A stretch of 64,000 nucleotides of DNA from Deltaproteobacteria bacterium RBG_13_43_22. Its GTDB lineage: Bacteria; Desulfobacterota; RBG-13-43-22. The position numbers and the translations under genes are program-made. Of this stretch, positions 8,579 to 17,756 are shown in pieces. The stretch lies in assembly GCA_001797675.1 (NCBI GenBank), contig MGQB01000031.1:98580-162579 (forward strand), given 5' to 3'. The first letter of the stretch is position 1. The number at the start of each line of letters is the position of its first letter. The notes below the pieces were generated by a model that did no database searches, was not told where the DNA came from, and saw nothing but the letters and a program-made list of their open reading frames with translations.

Positions 8579-10540
8579 ATGTCTGACATAGAAAAATTAG
8601 ATTTGTCCATGTTCACCGAAGAATACCTTTCGGACGCCAAGGAAGGTTTTCAGGAAGCAAACAACGCCCTTCTTGCACTGGAGAAGGACTATACCCGGAC
8701 AGAACATCTGGATAACGTGTTAAGGACGTTTCATACCTTAAAAAGCTCTTCAAATATGTTGAATTTTTTGGATGTCAGTGGATTTTCACACCAATGTGAA
8801 GATTTCATGGATCGATTGCGCAAAAGGGAGATCCCCATCAATAAGGATACGGTGGATTTTCTCTTTGAAATCACTGATACGTTAGAGGCCATGGTCAAGG
8901 AAAGGACAGGGAAAGGCGCGGACAATGAGTTATCCGGGGTTATCATCGATCGAGTGGAAGCCGTCAAACAAAAGATGGAGCACTTTGAATCAAAGGAAAT
9001 GCTTTCACGACAGGGTGTTATCGTTATTGATGAAAATGGTACGATTGAAGCCTTTAACCCTGATGCTGAACGATTATTCCAATACCCCGCCGCCGAGATC
9101 ATGGGACAGAACGTGAACTTGCTCATGCCTGAGCCTTCTCAGGAACATCATGAGGTCATTGTCAGTCAATACCTCAAAACAGGAAAGGCCGGAGCGATAG
9201 GTGCAGGTGATCTTTTACACGGTCTTCGCCGGGACGGAACGTCCTTTCCCATGGAATTGGCAATAACTGATATTTGGGTAGGAGAGAAGCACTTATTAGT
9301 CGAGATTGTAAAAGATATGTCCATTTACGAGATAAAGAGTCAGGCCACCAAGGCCATCGAAAAGATACAAACCGTCAAGATACACGTCGACCTCATCGAT
9401 GCCCTTTTTAATCTGGTCGGCGAACTGATTATAACCCGGAACCGACTTAATAATATTTTTTCGGAAGTATTTACCAAGGAACTGAAGAAGGTAATGATTT
9501 CCATGAACCATATCATCACTGAACTTCAGGAGAAGGTTTCTTCGGCACGGATGGTGCCCGTGGAGGAAATCTTTCAAAAATTTCCCAGAATGGTCCGGGA
9601 TATCGCCCTGGCTATGCATAAGGAGGTAGAACTGATTACCGAGGGTAGTGAGACGGAACTGGATAAAACCGTGCTGGATGAAATCGGGGAGCCATTGATT
9701 CATTTGCTCCGTAACGCGGTTGGTCACGGAATAGAACCGCCCGGGATCCGCGAGTCTAAGGGAAAAGGAAGAATCGGCACCATTAAACTCATTGCCCAAA
9801 GGACCGAAAACCAGATCCTTATTGAGGTGGAGGATGACGGAGCAGGGATTGATGTAGAAGCCATAAGGGAGATAGCGCAAAGGAAAGGCTATCTAAGCAG
9901 CGAAGAAGCCAAAACAATGCAGGAAAAGGATGCCCTGGCCATGCTGTTTAAACCGGGGTTCAGCAGCACATCGGAAGTCACAGGGCTTTCCGGGAGAGGG
10001 GTAGGACTGGATGTGGTCAAAACCGCCACGGAAAAGCTCGGCGGAACCGTGGAAATAGCCGGCCGGAAGGGTGCGGGTACCCGATTTTCCTTAAGCCTTC
10101 CTATTGCCCCGGCCATCATGCAGACCCTCATGGTAGGGGTTGGCCGACACATCTTTGTCATACCCGCGGATATGGTGCTGGAAACAACGGAAGTCAAGCC
10201 GGAATATATCAAACAGGTCGGTGACCGGGACGTGTTCATCCTCCGCAATGAGGTTATTCCCTTCATAAAACTGAAAGATCTGTTGAATATCAACATTGAT
10301 GAAAAGGATAAAACCCTCGTGGCCGTCATTATCTACCGGGGCAATAACTTTATTGCCCTGGGTGTGGATGCAGTCATTGACCAGATAGAAAACATCATCA
10401 AACCATTGGATACGGTAACTCAGAAGTTAAAGGGTTTTTCGGGGGGCATTATTTTACCGGATGGCAACGTTGCCCTCCTGCTGGATGTCCCGGGTCTTTT
10501 CGGCTTTGAGACCTTTAAAGAAAAGGGGTATGTGGTGTGA
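8579..10540 (+). CDS. cheA: CheA chemotaxis histidine kinase with internal PAS domain
   Basis: Domains of this 653-residue kinase run: HPt (1-110; phospho-His H52 in RTFHTLKSS), a PAS domain (about 138-250; GVIVIDENGTIEAFNPDAE, FQYPAAEIMG) where the P2 docking domain would be expected, the P3 dimerisation hairpin (HVDLIDALFNLVGELI), the ATPase P4, and a CheW-like P5 (MQTLMVGVGRHIFVIPADMV). P4 has RNAVGHGIE, DDGAGID and SGRGVGLDVV. In the N-box the usual Asp before HGIE is Gly. It should phosphorylate the CheY and CheB encoded upstream. A PAS inside CheA suggests a direct redox, small-molecule or protein input. The ATG follows GAGGG closely. Confidence 0.96.
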   Translation: MSDIEKLDLSMFTEEYLSDAKEGFQEANNALLALEKDYTRTEHLDNVLRTFHTLKSSSNMLNFLDVSGFSHQCEDFMDRLRKREIPINKDTVDFLFEITDTLEAMVKERTGKGADNELSGVIIDRVEAVKQKMEHFESKEMLSRQGVIVIDENGTIEAFNPDAERLFQYPAAEIMGQNVNLLMPEPSQEHHEVIVSQYLKTGKAGAIGAGDLLHGLRRDGTSFPMELAITDIWVGEKHLLVEIVKDMSIYEIKSQATKAIEKIQTVKIHVDLIDALFNLVGELIITRNRLNNIFSEVFTKELKKVMISMNHIITELQEKVSSARMVPVEEIFQKFPRMVRDIALAMHKEVELITEGSETELDKTVLDEIGEPLIHLLRNAVGHGIEPPGIRESKGKGRIGTIKLIAQRTENQILIEVEDDGAGIDVEAIREIAQRKGYLSSEEAKTMQEKDALAMLFKPGFSSTSEVTGLSGRGVGLDVVKTATEKLGGTVEIAGRKGAGTRFSLSLPIAPAIMQTLMVGVGRHIFVIPADMVLETTEVKPEYIKQVGDRDVFILRNEVIPFIKLKDLLNINIDEKDKTLVAVIIYRGNNFIALGVDAVIDQIENIIKPLDTVTQKLKGFSGGIILPDGNVALLLDVPGLFGFETFKEKGYVV

Positions 10541-10547
10541 GGGGAGG

Positions 10548-10672
10548 AACTTAAATTAAATTAAAAATTGAGGAATTGAGGAATTTAGGGATTAAAAAAT
10601 AGGGAAATTAAATACCATCAATTCCTAAATTCCTCAATTCCTAAATTGAGAATTAAGAATCCAGAATCTGGA
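10548..10672. repeat. intergenic inverted array, GAATTGAGG family
   Basis: Forward AAAATTGAGGAATTGAGGAA copies and complementary ATCAATTCCTAAATTCCTCA copies flank an A-rich centre. The unit ends with AAGAATCCAGAATC. It separates cheA from cheC. Confidence 0.88.
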
Positions 10673-10708
10673 ACTGTGAATCATTAAATCATTCAAGGAG
10701 ACAGCGGC

Positions 10709-11347
10709 ATGAAAGAAGAAAAAATTTCTGAAGAGATTAAAGATTATTTAGAGGAAATGGTGAATATCGGCGCGGGGAACGCGGCCGGGGCCCTGGAGGA
10801 AATCCTGAAATACAGGTTTGATATGGTTCTCCCCTTGGTCCACATTCTGCCGCCCCATAAAGCCTTTTCGGCCATTGGTGAACCTTCCAAGCCTGTGGTA
10901 GGCGTAAAGATGAATATGATAGGCGATGTCAAGGGTGAACTGTTTTTTATGATTCCTCGCAACCAGTTAGATTATGTTCTGGAATTAGCACAATCCTCAA
11001 TAGGCCTGGAACAAAAGAAAGGCTCCGACCCGGACCTCTCCATTATAGTGGAGATCGGCAATATCCTGGCCGGTGTGTACCTTACCGCTATTCACGATTT
11101 CTGCCATTTAAATATCTATCATACCGTCCCGCTATTAGCGGTAGACATGGTCCAGTCCCTCATGGATGAAACCATCGCCCGTTTAGGAGTCACCGCCAGA
11201 ATACTCATTATCATTGTCAATAAATTTTCTTCAACCCTGCAGAACGAAAAAGCCATTGATACGTTCCTGATTATGATTCCCTCTAAAGGTTCCGATCAGG
11301 TTCTTATGGATTCGATCAGGGAGGCAAAGAGGTCTCTTGGCAGATAA
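10709..11347 (+). CDS. cheC: CheC-like CheY-P phosphatase
   Basis: This 212-residue CheC/CheX/FliY-family protein keeps both phosphatase half-sites of CheC: E..NIGAGNAAGALEEIL near residues 15-30 and EIGNILAGVYLTAI near 111-125. Both have the Glu and Asn used to attack CheY-phosphate. Known CheC proteins dephosphorylate CheY and bind CheD, and the two genes are often adjacent as here. The 3' end overlaps cheD by 11 nt, so the pair is translationally coupled. An AAGGAGA site precedes the ATG. Confidence 0.92.
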   Translation: MKEEKISEEIKDYLEEMVNIGAGNAAGALEEILKYRFDMVLPLVHILPPHKAFSAIGEPSKPVVGVKMNMIGDVKGELFFMIPRNQLDYVLELAQSSIGLEQKKGSDPDLSIIVEIGNILAGVYLTAIHDFCHLNIYHTVPLLAVDMVQSLMDETIARLGVTARILIIIVNKFSSTLQNEKAIDTFLIMIPSKGSDQVLMDSIREAKRSLGR

Positions 11348-11981
11348 AAAGACCATGATCATTGTCGGAGAAGGAGTGGTGAGCAGGTCTCCGGCCGTAT
11401 TTTCATCGGTCGGGCTTGGTTCCTGCGTCGTGGTCACCCTTTATGATACTAAACGAGGCATCGGAGGATTGGCACATATCATGTTACCCGGTAACCGCCG
11501 AAGGACGACTAACCCACTTGGTGATGAAAGGGGACGAGAGACGAGTGAAGAGAAACGAATAAAAAGCCAAAGATTCGAAACCTCCCTGCCTGAAGTTACC
11601 TCTACGTTCCTGTCGAGCAGGGGGGGCAGCGGTCTTAATGGCCCGGCAACGGCAGGAGATCATACCTCTCTGAAAGACGTTTACCACTATGCGGATACCG
11701 CTGTTGTGGCCCTTTTAAAGGAAATGATAAAAAAGGGGGCCTGTCTCCCGGATATGGTGGCCAAGATCGCCGGCGGGGCAAAAATGTTTGCCGATGGTGA
11801 ACATTATGAAAAGTCCATCGGTGGCCGGAATGTAAAGAGCATAAAACAAATCTTAAAAAATGAACAGATTCCCATCGTCGGTGAAGATACCGGGGCCGAC
11901 CACGGAAGAAATGTCGACTTTCATCTGGATTCGGGCCGGGTGATGGTCAGCACCCTCGGGGGAAGGGATAGGGAGATATAA
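11337..11981 (+). CDS. cheD: CheD chemoreceptor glutamine deamidase, with a ~55-residue insert
   Basis: CheD deamidates receptor glutamines and partners with CheC. The catalytic Cys and His are present in SSVGLGSCVVVTLYD and GGLAHIMLPG. Later family motifs are YADTAVVALLKEMIKKGA, KIAGGAKMF, IGGRNVK and GRNVDFHLDSGRV. At 214 residues it is about 55 longer than usual. The excess is a charged, low-complexity stretch between LPGN and the YADTA motif (about residues 55-105) whose DNA (GACGAGAGACGAGTGAAGAG) resembles the intergenic repeats. The TTG start has AGAGG five bases upstream and lies inside cheC. An ATG six codons later (11355) is possible. Confidence 0.92.
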   Translation: MADKKTMIIVGEGVVSRSPAVFSSVGLGSCVVVTLYDTKRGIGGLAHIMLPGNRRRTTNPLGDERGRETSEEKRIKSQRFETSLPEVTSTFLSSRGGSGLNGPATAGDHTSLKDVYHYADTAVVALLKEMIKKGACLPDMVAKIAGGAKMFADGEHYEKSIGGRNVKSIKQILKNEQIPIVGEDTGADHGRNVDFHLDSGRVMVSTLGGRDREI

Positions 11982-11989
11982 AATTAATA

Positions 11990-12083
11990 CTAGATTGAGG
12001 AATTGAGGGATTGAGGAATTGCGAATTGAGGAATTGTCTGCCGTCAATTCCTAAATCCCTAAATCCCTAAATTCCTAAATTAT
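11990..12083. repeat. intergenic inverted array, GAATTGAGG family
   Basis: Forward GATTGAGGAATTGAGGGATT copies are followed by GTCAATTCCTAAATCCCTAA copies. It separates cheD from the kai operon. The 28 bp after it (12085-12112) are conserved upstream of the kinase at 15116. Confidence 0.88.
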
Positions 12084-12116
12084 CGTAACCTTTGACCCGA
12101 CGAAATACGAGGAAGC

Positions 12117-13058
12117 ATGGAATCAACAGATACCTTAATTCAGGACCGGATACAATACCTCCGGGAACATACTGATTTTATATCCGCCGTCTTTGACAGC
12201 CTGGTCGGGTATGCCATCATCGCGGCTGATTTCGACGGCAATATCATTGCCTATAACCAAGGGGCGCATTACATCTACGGATATGCCCCTGAAGAAGTCA
12301 TAGGCCGGAAAAACATAGAGATATTCTTCCCGGAAGAATTTATCAAAGAAGGAAGCCTGGAGCGTATTATTTCTGAACTGATCGGCATAGGGCGGGTTTC
12401 CTATGAAGGGGAAAAGGTCAGGAAAGACGGCACGAGATTCCCTGCCCATATCCTCTTTACCATGACCAAGGACAAAAACGGTCAAATCGTCGGTTTTGTG
12501 GAAATCGTGCAGGACCTTACCGAGCAAAAACAGGCGGAAGAAATAACCCTCCAGGCACGGGAGAACGCAGAACGCGTAGAACGGCTGGAGAAGGAATTGC
12601 ATTCCCTGGCCGCACTTTCTTCCCTTCCCCAAACCGGCGTGACCGCCAGGATGTACGGTTTGGTAACCCTGATCGAGGGTTTTCCCGATACCTTCCGCAA
12701 TCTGGTGGACCGCTATGAAGAGCTGATGGATCTGGCCCTGGAGCAGCAGACCTACAAAGTAAAGCATGATATATCCGGGCGCCTCGGTGCTATGGCTGAA
12801 ACGCTGGGTTTTTACAAGGCAGGACCTCGCGATGTGGTGGATATCCACACCGCTGCCCTGAAGGAGAATACCCGGAAGGCCCCGACCATCGAGAAGAAAA
12901 AGGCCTATACCGGGGAAGGATGGCTCATGGTCCTTGAACTGATGGGACATCTGGCGTCGTTCTACCGCAACCGGGCGCTAAGCACGGGCGTCCTTCCAAA
13001 TCAAAAAATGGAAAGCATAGACGAAGATACCAATACAAAGGGGGTAGGAAATGGATAA
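12117..13058 (+). CDS. PAS protein with RsbU_N/KaiA-C-like helical domain, kai operon
   Basis: This 313-residue protein has a PAS domain (about 20-150; [33 protein letters not shown]) and a short coiled coil (about 150-185). Its all-helical C-terminus (about 190-295) contains [28 protein letters not shown] and [15 protein letters not shown]. From memory, that spacing matches the RsbU N-terminal domain (RY..LL, P.D/E.I..IH...L, LEMM.GY...Y), a four-helix fold related to the KaiA C-terminal domain. No kinase or phosphatase domain follows. The gene overlaps kaiB by 8 nt. A role as the KaiC-directed regulator in a system lacking kaiA is inference. The N-terminal half and 5' leader are duplicated in the kinase at 15116. 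Confidence 0.8.
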   Translation: MESTDTLIQDRIQYLREHTDFISAVFDSLVGYAIIAADFDGNIIAYNQGAHYIYGYAPEEVIGRKNIEIFFPEEFIKEGSLERIISELIGIGRVSYEGEKVRKDGTRFPAHILFTMTKDKNGQIVGFVEIVQDLTEQKQAEEITLQARENAERVERLEKELHSLAALSSLPQTGVTARMYGLVTLIEGFPDTFRNLVDRYEELMDLALEQQTYKVKHDISGRLGAMAETLGFYKAGPRDVVDIHTAALKENTRKAPTIEKKKAYTGEGWLMVLELMGHLASFYRNRALSTGVLPNQKMESIDEDTNTKGVGNG

Positions 13059-13359
13059 GTTCAAGTTACGGTTGTACGTCACCGGGAAAACACCAAAATC
13101 CGAGCGGGCAATCGCCAACCTGAAGGAGATTTGCGAAAAGGAGCTGAAAGGTCTCTATGAGCTTCAGATCATAGACGTCCTGGAACATCCCCAACTTGCA
13201 GAAGACGAGAAGATTCTGGCCACACCGACCCTGATCAAGGACCTGCCTCCGCCCCTTAAGCGGATTATCGGCGATTTGTCTAACTCGGAGAAGGTCCTGC
13301 TCGGGCTTGATCTTTCACCCTGTTCGAGCCCCAATGACCGTAAGGAGGACCAATCATGA
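13051..13359 (+). CDS. kaiB: KaiB clock protein homologue
   Basis: This 102-residue protein is a clear Kai[55 protein letters not shown] and [11 protein letters not shown]. In cyanobacteria KaiB changes fold and binds the CI ring of KaiC. The cis-Pro segment ATPTL and the KxxPPPxxRIIGDL segment used in the thioredoxin-like state are present. The start lies inside the preceding PAS gene, and the stop overlaps the kaiC start (ATGA), so all three are coupled. Whether it takes part in an oscillator or in a simpler KaiC switch cannot be read from sequence. Confidence 0.97.
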   Translation: MDKFKLRLYVTGKTPKSERAIANLKEICEKELKGLYELQIIDVLEHPQLAEDEKILATPTLIKDLPPPLKRIIGDLSNSEKVLLGLDLSPCSSPNDRKEDQS

Positions 13360-14870
13360 ACGAGCTCAGCGAACATATAGGCATTGAAAAGACAGAAACA
13401 GGCATTGAAGGATTCGATTTGATCAGTGAGGGGGGACTGCCGAAAGGGCGCACCACCCTGATTGCCGGCACCTCAGGCAGCGCCAAGACGGTCTTTGCCG
13501 TTCAGTTTCTTGCCGAAGGGATCATCAAAAAGGGTGAGCCGGGGGTTTTTGTCACCTTTGAGGAGCCGCCCAAGGATATCCGAAAGAATGTCATCTCCCT
13601 GGGCTGGGATGTGGCCAAGTGGGAGCTGGAAGGGAAATGGGCCTTTGTGGATGCCTCTCCCGTAGTGGGAGAAGACCATGTCATTGCCGGAGAATATGAC
13701 CTCGGGGCGTTGCTGGCGCGTATCGAACATGCCGTTCACAAGATTGACGCCAGGCGGATCAGTATGGATTCCCTCGGGTCGATCTTCGGGAGGTTCAGCG
13801 AAGCCGGTATGGTGCGCAGCGAGCTCTTCAAAATTGCCGCCGCCGTGAAACAAATGGGCGTCACGGCCATCATCACGGCCGAGCGTACCCAGGAGTATGG
13901 AGATATCGCCCGGTTCGGCATCGAGGAGTTTGTCGCCGACAACGTGATCATCCTGCGCAATGTCCTGGAGGCGGAAAAACGCCGACGGACCATGGAGATC
14001 CTCAAATTCCGCGGCACCAGCCACCAGAAGGGGGAGTACCCGTTTACCGTGATCAAGAACGTCGGCATCGTTGCCATACCACTGTCAGGGATTGAACTGA
14101 AACAGCGTTCTTCCACCGTCCGCATCAGCTCCGGAAATCCCGAGCTGGACAAGATGTGCGGCGGCGGCTTTTTCCGGGACTCCATTATTCTGGTATCCGG
14201 CGCCACGGGCTGCGGGAAAACCATGCTCTCGGCCGGGTTTGCAGCCGAAGCCGCGAAAAACCAGCAGAAGGCGCTGCTATTGGCCTTCGAGGAAAGCCGG
14301 GAGCAGCTTTTTCGCAATGCCAGCGGCTGGGGTATCGACTTTGAACAGATGGAGAATGACGGTATCCTGAAGGTGGTCTGCCGCTACCCGGAAGCGGAAG
14401 GACTGGAGGACCATCTGATCATTATCAAGAGCATCATCCGGGACTTCAAACCCCACCGGGTGATCGTGGATTCCCTCTCGGCCCTGGAGCGCGTCTCCAC
14501 CATAAAAGGATTCCGGGAATTTGTCATCGCTCTCACCTCCTTCATCAAACATCAGGAGATTGCCGGACTCTTCACCTCGACCACCGGCGAACTCATGGGA
14601 GGCACGTCGGTGACGGAAGCGCACATTTCAACCATTACCGATACCATCATCCTGCTTAGGTACGTAGAGATGTTCGGAGAAATGCGCCGGGGGATCACGG
14701 CGCTTAAGATGCGGGGCTCCATGCACGACAAGGATATCCGGGAGTTCAACATTGACGGTAACGGCATGCACATCGGCAAGTCGTTCAGCAATGTCACCGG
14801 GATACTCTCGGGCCACCCTGTTTTTTCCTCATCGGAGGAAGTAGATCGTGTGAAAGACCTTTTTAAATGA
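13356..14870 (+). CDS. kaiC: KaiC circadian clock ATPase/autokinase homologue
   Basis: This 504-residue double-RecA protein has CI Walker A GTSGSAKT (Ala replaces the Gly before Lys) and CII Walker A GATGCGKT. Both paired catalytic glutamates are present (VTFEEPP and LAFEESRE). The phosphorylation segment [11 protein letters not shown] places T420, S425 and T426 at the positions of Synechococcus T426, S431 and T432, so autophosphorylation chemistry looks intact. After ILSG only 18 residues remain, about 11 fewer than in Synechococcus KaiC. The tail that binds KaiA is therefore shortened, in line with no kaiA here. The kinases downstream are candidate output partners. The gene ends an operon of three overlapping genes and is followed by a long repeat array. 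Confidence 0.97.
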   Translation: MNELSEHIGIEKTETGIEGFDLISEGGLPKGRTTLIAGTSGSAKTVFAVQFLAEGIIKKGEPGVFVTFEEPPKDIRKNVISLGWDVAKWELEGKWAFVDASPVVGEDHVIAGEYDLGALLARIEHAVHKIDARRISMDSLGSIFGRFSEAGMVRSELFKIAAAVKQMGVTAIITAERTQEYGDIARFGIEEFVADNVIILRNVLEAEKRRRTMEILKFRGTSHQKGEYPFTVIKNVGIVAIPLSGIELKQRSSTVRISSGNPELDKMCGGGFFRDSIILVSGATGCGKTMLSAGFAAEAAKNQQKALLLAFEESREQLFRNASGWGIDFEQMENDGILKVVCRYPEAEGLEDHLIIIKSIIRDFKPHRVIVDSLSALERVSTIKGFREFVIALTSFIKHQEIAGLFTSTTGELMGGTSVTEAHISTITDTIILLRYVEMFGEMRRGITALKMRGSMHDKDIREFNIDGNGMHIGKSFSNVTGILSGHPVFSSSEEVDRVKDLFK

Positions 14871-14874
14871 TTTA

Positions 14875-15077
14875 AATTAAGGAATTGAGGGATTGAAGTT
14901 CAAATTTAGGAATTTAGGAATTGAGGAATTGAGGAATTGATGGATTGAGGGATTGAGGGACCTGCGATCAGCAGGGGGATTGAGGGATTAAAAAATAGGG
15001 GAATTAAGTACCATCAATTCCTAAATTCCCCTGCTGATCGCAGGTCCCACAATTTCAGAATCCAGAATCAAGAATCT
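14875..15077. repeat. long intergenic inverted array with embedded 21-bp palindromic pair
   Basis: Many GAATTGAGG copies are followed by complementary CAATTCCTAAATTCC copies. Embedded in them is a perfect 21-bp inverted pair at 14957-14977 and 15028-15048, with the core CCTGCGATCAGCAGG. The arms are 50 nt apart. It separates kaiC from the next kinase and could act as a transcription barrier or RNA processing site. Confidence 0.88.
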
Positions 15078-15115
15078 AATACCGTAACCTGTGACCCGAC
15101 GAAATACGAGGCAGC

Positions 15116-17128
15116 ATGAAATCAAATGATAACCTAATTCAGGACCGGATACATTACCTCAGGGCAAACACCGATTTTGTATCCACCATCTTTGACAACC
15201 TGGTTGGGTATGCCATCGTTGCCGCCGATTTCGACGGCAACATCATTGCCTATAATGAAGGGGCGCATCAGATTTTTGGGCTAAACCCGGGTGAGGTGAT
15301 CGGCAAGAAACTCATCGAGGATTTTTTTCCGGATGAGTTTAAGCGGTCGGGAGGAATTGAACATATCAACTCAGAACTTCTCGAAAAGGGGCGGTTTACC
15401 TTTGAGGGTGAGATGCTCAGGAAAGATCGATCGAGATTCCCTGCCCATGCAGTCTTTACACTGACCAGGGACAAGGAAGGTCAAATCGTCGGTTTTGTGA
15501 AAATAGTTCAGGACCTATCAAAGCAAAAGCAGGCGGAAGAACTCCTCAATGCCAACGAAGCCCGATTTCGGCTGATCATCGATAGCAATGCCACTGCCAT
15601 GTTGATCGTAGATGAGGAGGGCATCATCAATTTTGTAAATCCAGCCGCAGAAAACCTGTTTGGTCGGAAGAAGGAAGAATTAATTGGAAGTTCCTTCGGA
15701 TTTCCCACTGTCGCGGGAGAGAAGGCAGAGATTGATATTGTCCGTTCCTCCGATTATGGAACCGCTGTGGCTGAAATGCACATTACGAAATTGGATTGGA
15801 AGGGGAAGCCGTCTTATCTGGCATCACTTTTTGATATCACGGCTATAAAGGCGGGAAGTGAAGCCTCGAAGAGAGCAAACGAAGAGCTATTGAGACTTAA
15901 TACCATGAAAACGCAATTCATTTCTGTGGCTTCCCATGAACTTCGGACCCCCCTGACGTCCATTAAAAATGCGGTTGACATCATAATTTCGAAAAAAGCC
16001 GGAGAGCTGACGGCCAACCAGGAGCGCTTTCTGGGCATGGCGTCCCGGAATATCAACCGCGTGACCGCCATGATTAACGATTTGCTTGATTTAACCAAAT
16101 TAGAGTCCAAGAGAACGGAACTTCATTTGTCGGAGGTGAATGTGGTCATCATTCTTCAACAGTTGTTGGAGACATTCAACCCTCAAGCTGCTGGTAAATC
16201 CGTGGCGCTGGAATTGGAATATCCCAAGGACCTGCCAACGGTCTATGGGGATCAACAGCGGGTGGAACAGATTTTTTATAACCTTGTAGGGAATGCCCTG
16301 AAATTTACCCCGGAGGGGGGGAGGGTGACGGTGAGCGCGAGGATTGCAGGCGCAGCTTTGGAAGGTGTGCACGACTATCTTGCACAAACCAAAGGAAGCG
16401 GAAGCGCCCTGTCGCAATGGCTCGAACTCAGTGTAACCGATACAGGAATAGGAATATTGCCGGAGGATCAAAAGCACATATTCGAACCTTTTTATCAGGT
16501 GGAAGACAACCTGATGATGGCCGCCAAAGGAACAGGATTAGGTCTGGCCATCACCAAAGAACTAATAGAGGCCCTGGGCGGAAAGATTTCGGTAAAGAGT
16601 AAAAGGGGCCAGGGAAGCCGTTTTTCCTTCATGCTTCCGGCTTATTCTCCACATTCCGTTGAAGTTACCGCGCTGGAAAAGATGGCGCTCATTCACCCCA
16701 ATTCTCCAGTCTTTTCATTGCTGGAAGTAAATTTTGTTCAGGAAGTGATGAAAAGTCTGAATTGTCAAGCCCGCGACGATGTTGAACAACTGCATGAGCG
16801 AATAGTTGGCGTTATCCGTAAAGTGGTCCACCGGGACGGCGATCGTATTATCGTTAAGCCGATTTCTGGCGGACTGGTAATCCTACTGGACAAAACGACC
16901 AAAGAAAAGGCTGTGATTGTCCGCAAAAAGATTGAAGGGGCTTTTTCCAGGCATCCCTTTTTCTTTGAGGGCCGATCAATATCCGTTCCCACCGTATCGG
17001 AACCGGTAGCCTTCCCGGAGGATGGAGTGACCCTGGAAGAACTATTGTCGGCAGTGAAGAAGCCGAAGGTTGATTATGAAATCCCAACCGAATACCCGGC
17101 AGATGGTGCCGACGCAACTTCAAAATAA
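15116..17128 (+). CDS. PAS-PAS histidine kinase with degenerate C-terminal GGDEF
   Basis: This 670-residue cytoplasmic kinase has PAS1 (about 20-145), closely related to the PAS protein at 12117, and PAS2 (about 148-240). HisKA follows with phospho-His in SVASHELRTPLTSIKNA, then HATPase (NLVGNALKFTPEGG, DTGIGI, GTGLGLAI). The C-terminal ~130 residues (PNSPVFSLLEVN..., PEDGVTLEELLSAVKK) have the layout of a GGDEF domain, but the signature site reads PISGG, so no cyclase activity is expected. The 28-nt leader before the start is nearly identical to that of the kai operon. The response regulator 15 nt downstream is the likely partner. Position beside kaiBC makes it a candidate SasA/CikA-like output kinase, which is inference. 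Confidence 0.9.
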   Translation: MKSNDNLIQDRIHYLRANTDFVSTIFDNLVGYAIVAADFDGNIIAYNEGAHQIFGLNPGEVIGKKLIEDFFPDEFKRSGGIEHINSELLEKGRFTFEGEMLRKDRSRFPAHAVFTLTRDKEGQIVGFVKIVQDLSKQKQAEELLNANEARFRLIIDSNATAMLIVDEEGIINFVNPAAENLFGRKKEELIGSSFGFPTVAGEKAEIDIVRSSDYGTAVAEMHITKLDWKGKPSYLASLFDITAIKAGSEASKRANEELLRLNTMKTQFISVASHELRTPLTSIKNAVDIIISKKAGELTANQERFLGMASRNINRVTAMINDLLDLTKLESKRTELHLSEVNVVIILQQLLETFNPQAAGKSVALELEYPKDLPTVYGDQQRVEQIFYNLVGNALKFTPEGGRVTVSARIAGAALEGVHDYLAQTKGSGSALSQWLELSVTDTGIGILPEDQKHIFEPFYQVEDNLMMAAKGTGLGLAITKELIEALGGKISVKSKRGQGSRFSFMLPAYSPHSVEVTALEKMALIHPNSPVFSLLEVNFVQEVMKSLNCQARDDVEQLHERIVGVIRKVVHRDGDRIIVKPISGGLVILLDKTTKEKAVIVRKKIEGAFSRHPFFFEGRSISVPTVSEPVAFPEDGVTLEELLSAVKKPKVDYEIPTEYPADGADATSK

Positions 17129-17143
17129 AAAGGAGGGTGAAGC

Positions 17144-17512
17144 GTGGATAAAAAGAAAGTGCTCATTGTGGATGATGAAGTTGATATTGTCGAGACCATA
17201 AAGTTTAGTCTGGAGCTGGAAGGCTTCGAATGTCTGGAAGCCCATGACGGCGAAGAAGCCCTGGCCAAGGCCCGAAAGGAGAATCCCGACCTCATTCTTC
17301 TGGATATCATGCTGCCCAAGATGCATGGATATAAAGTCTCCAGGCTGCTCAAGTTTGACGAGGATTATAAACACATACCCATCATTATGCTTACGGCCAA
17401 GGCCCAGGAAAGTGATGTCAAGCTCGGTCAGGAAACCGGGGCTAATGAATACGTGACCAAGCCCTTCGATATGGATAAGTTGATAACCCTGGTGAAGCAA
17501 TATCTGGATTAG
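17144..17512 (+). CDS. Single-domain response regulator, cognate of upstream kinase
   Basis: This 122-residue receiver starts at GTG behind a strong AAGGAGG site. It has VLIVDDEVD, the phospho-acceptor Asp in LLDIMLPKMHGYK (the usual MDG is MHG), the switch Thr in IIMLTAKAQ, and Lys in VTKPF. All phosphotransfer residues are present, and there is no output domain. It lies 15 nt after the PAS kinase, so the two form a two-gene unit. The sequence is closer to receivers of hybrid kinases and PhoB-type proteins than to the CheY at 6919. Confidence 0.93.
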   Translation: MDKKKVLIVDDEVDIVETIKFSLELEGFECLEAHDGEEALAKARKENPDLILLDIMLPKMHGYKVSRLLKFDEDYKHIPIIMLTAKAQESDVKLGQETGANEYVTKPFDMDKLITLVKQYLD

Positions 17513-17539
17513 CCTCAATTTGAGGCGGGATGATAAATT

Positions 17540-17690
17540 ATGAAATTTAGGGATTAAGGGATTAAGGAACCTGCGCCTGCACGCCCGCAGGAGCAGGGGG
17601 ATTGAGGGATTGAAGCTACTTAATTCTCCTATTTATTAATTCCTTAATTCCTCAATTCCTCAATTCCAGAATTTAGTGTTCAGTATCGGC
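17540..17690. repeat. intergenic inverted array with GC-rich insert
   Basis: Forward TTTAGGGATTAAGGGATTAA copies are interrupted at 17568-17600 by a CCTGCGCCTGC...GCAGGAGCAGGGGG insert. Complementary TTAATTCCTCAATTCC copies follow, then the CAGTATCGGCAGTTTAA tail. A GTG at 17676 within this tail opens the downstream frame but is unlikely to be the real start. Confidence 0.86.
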
Positions 17691-17756
17691 AGTTTAATTC
17701 AGTATCTGTATTTTAATCCAATAACGGACTCTAAAATCAAAGTCCAGAAAGACCCC

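Noticed and set aside
17676..17756. Longer start (GTG 17676) for the triple-PAS kinase
   Set aside because: These 27 codons translate the CAGTATCGGCAGTTTAA repeat tail that also precedes other genes, so the ATG at 17757 is preferred.
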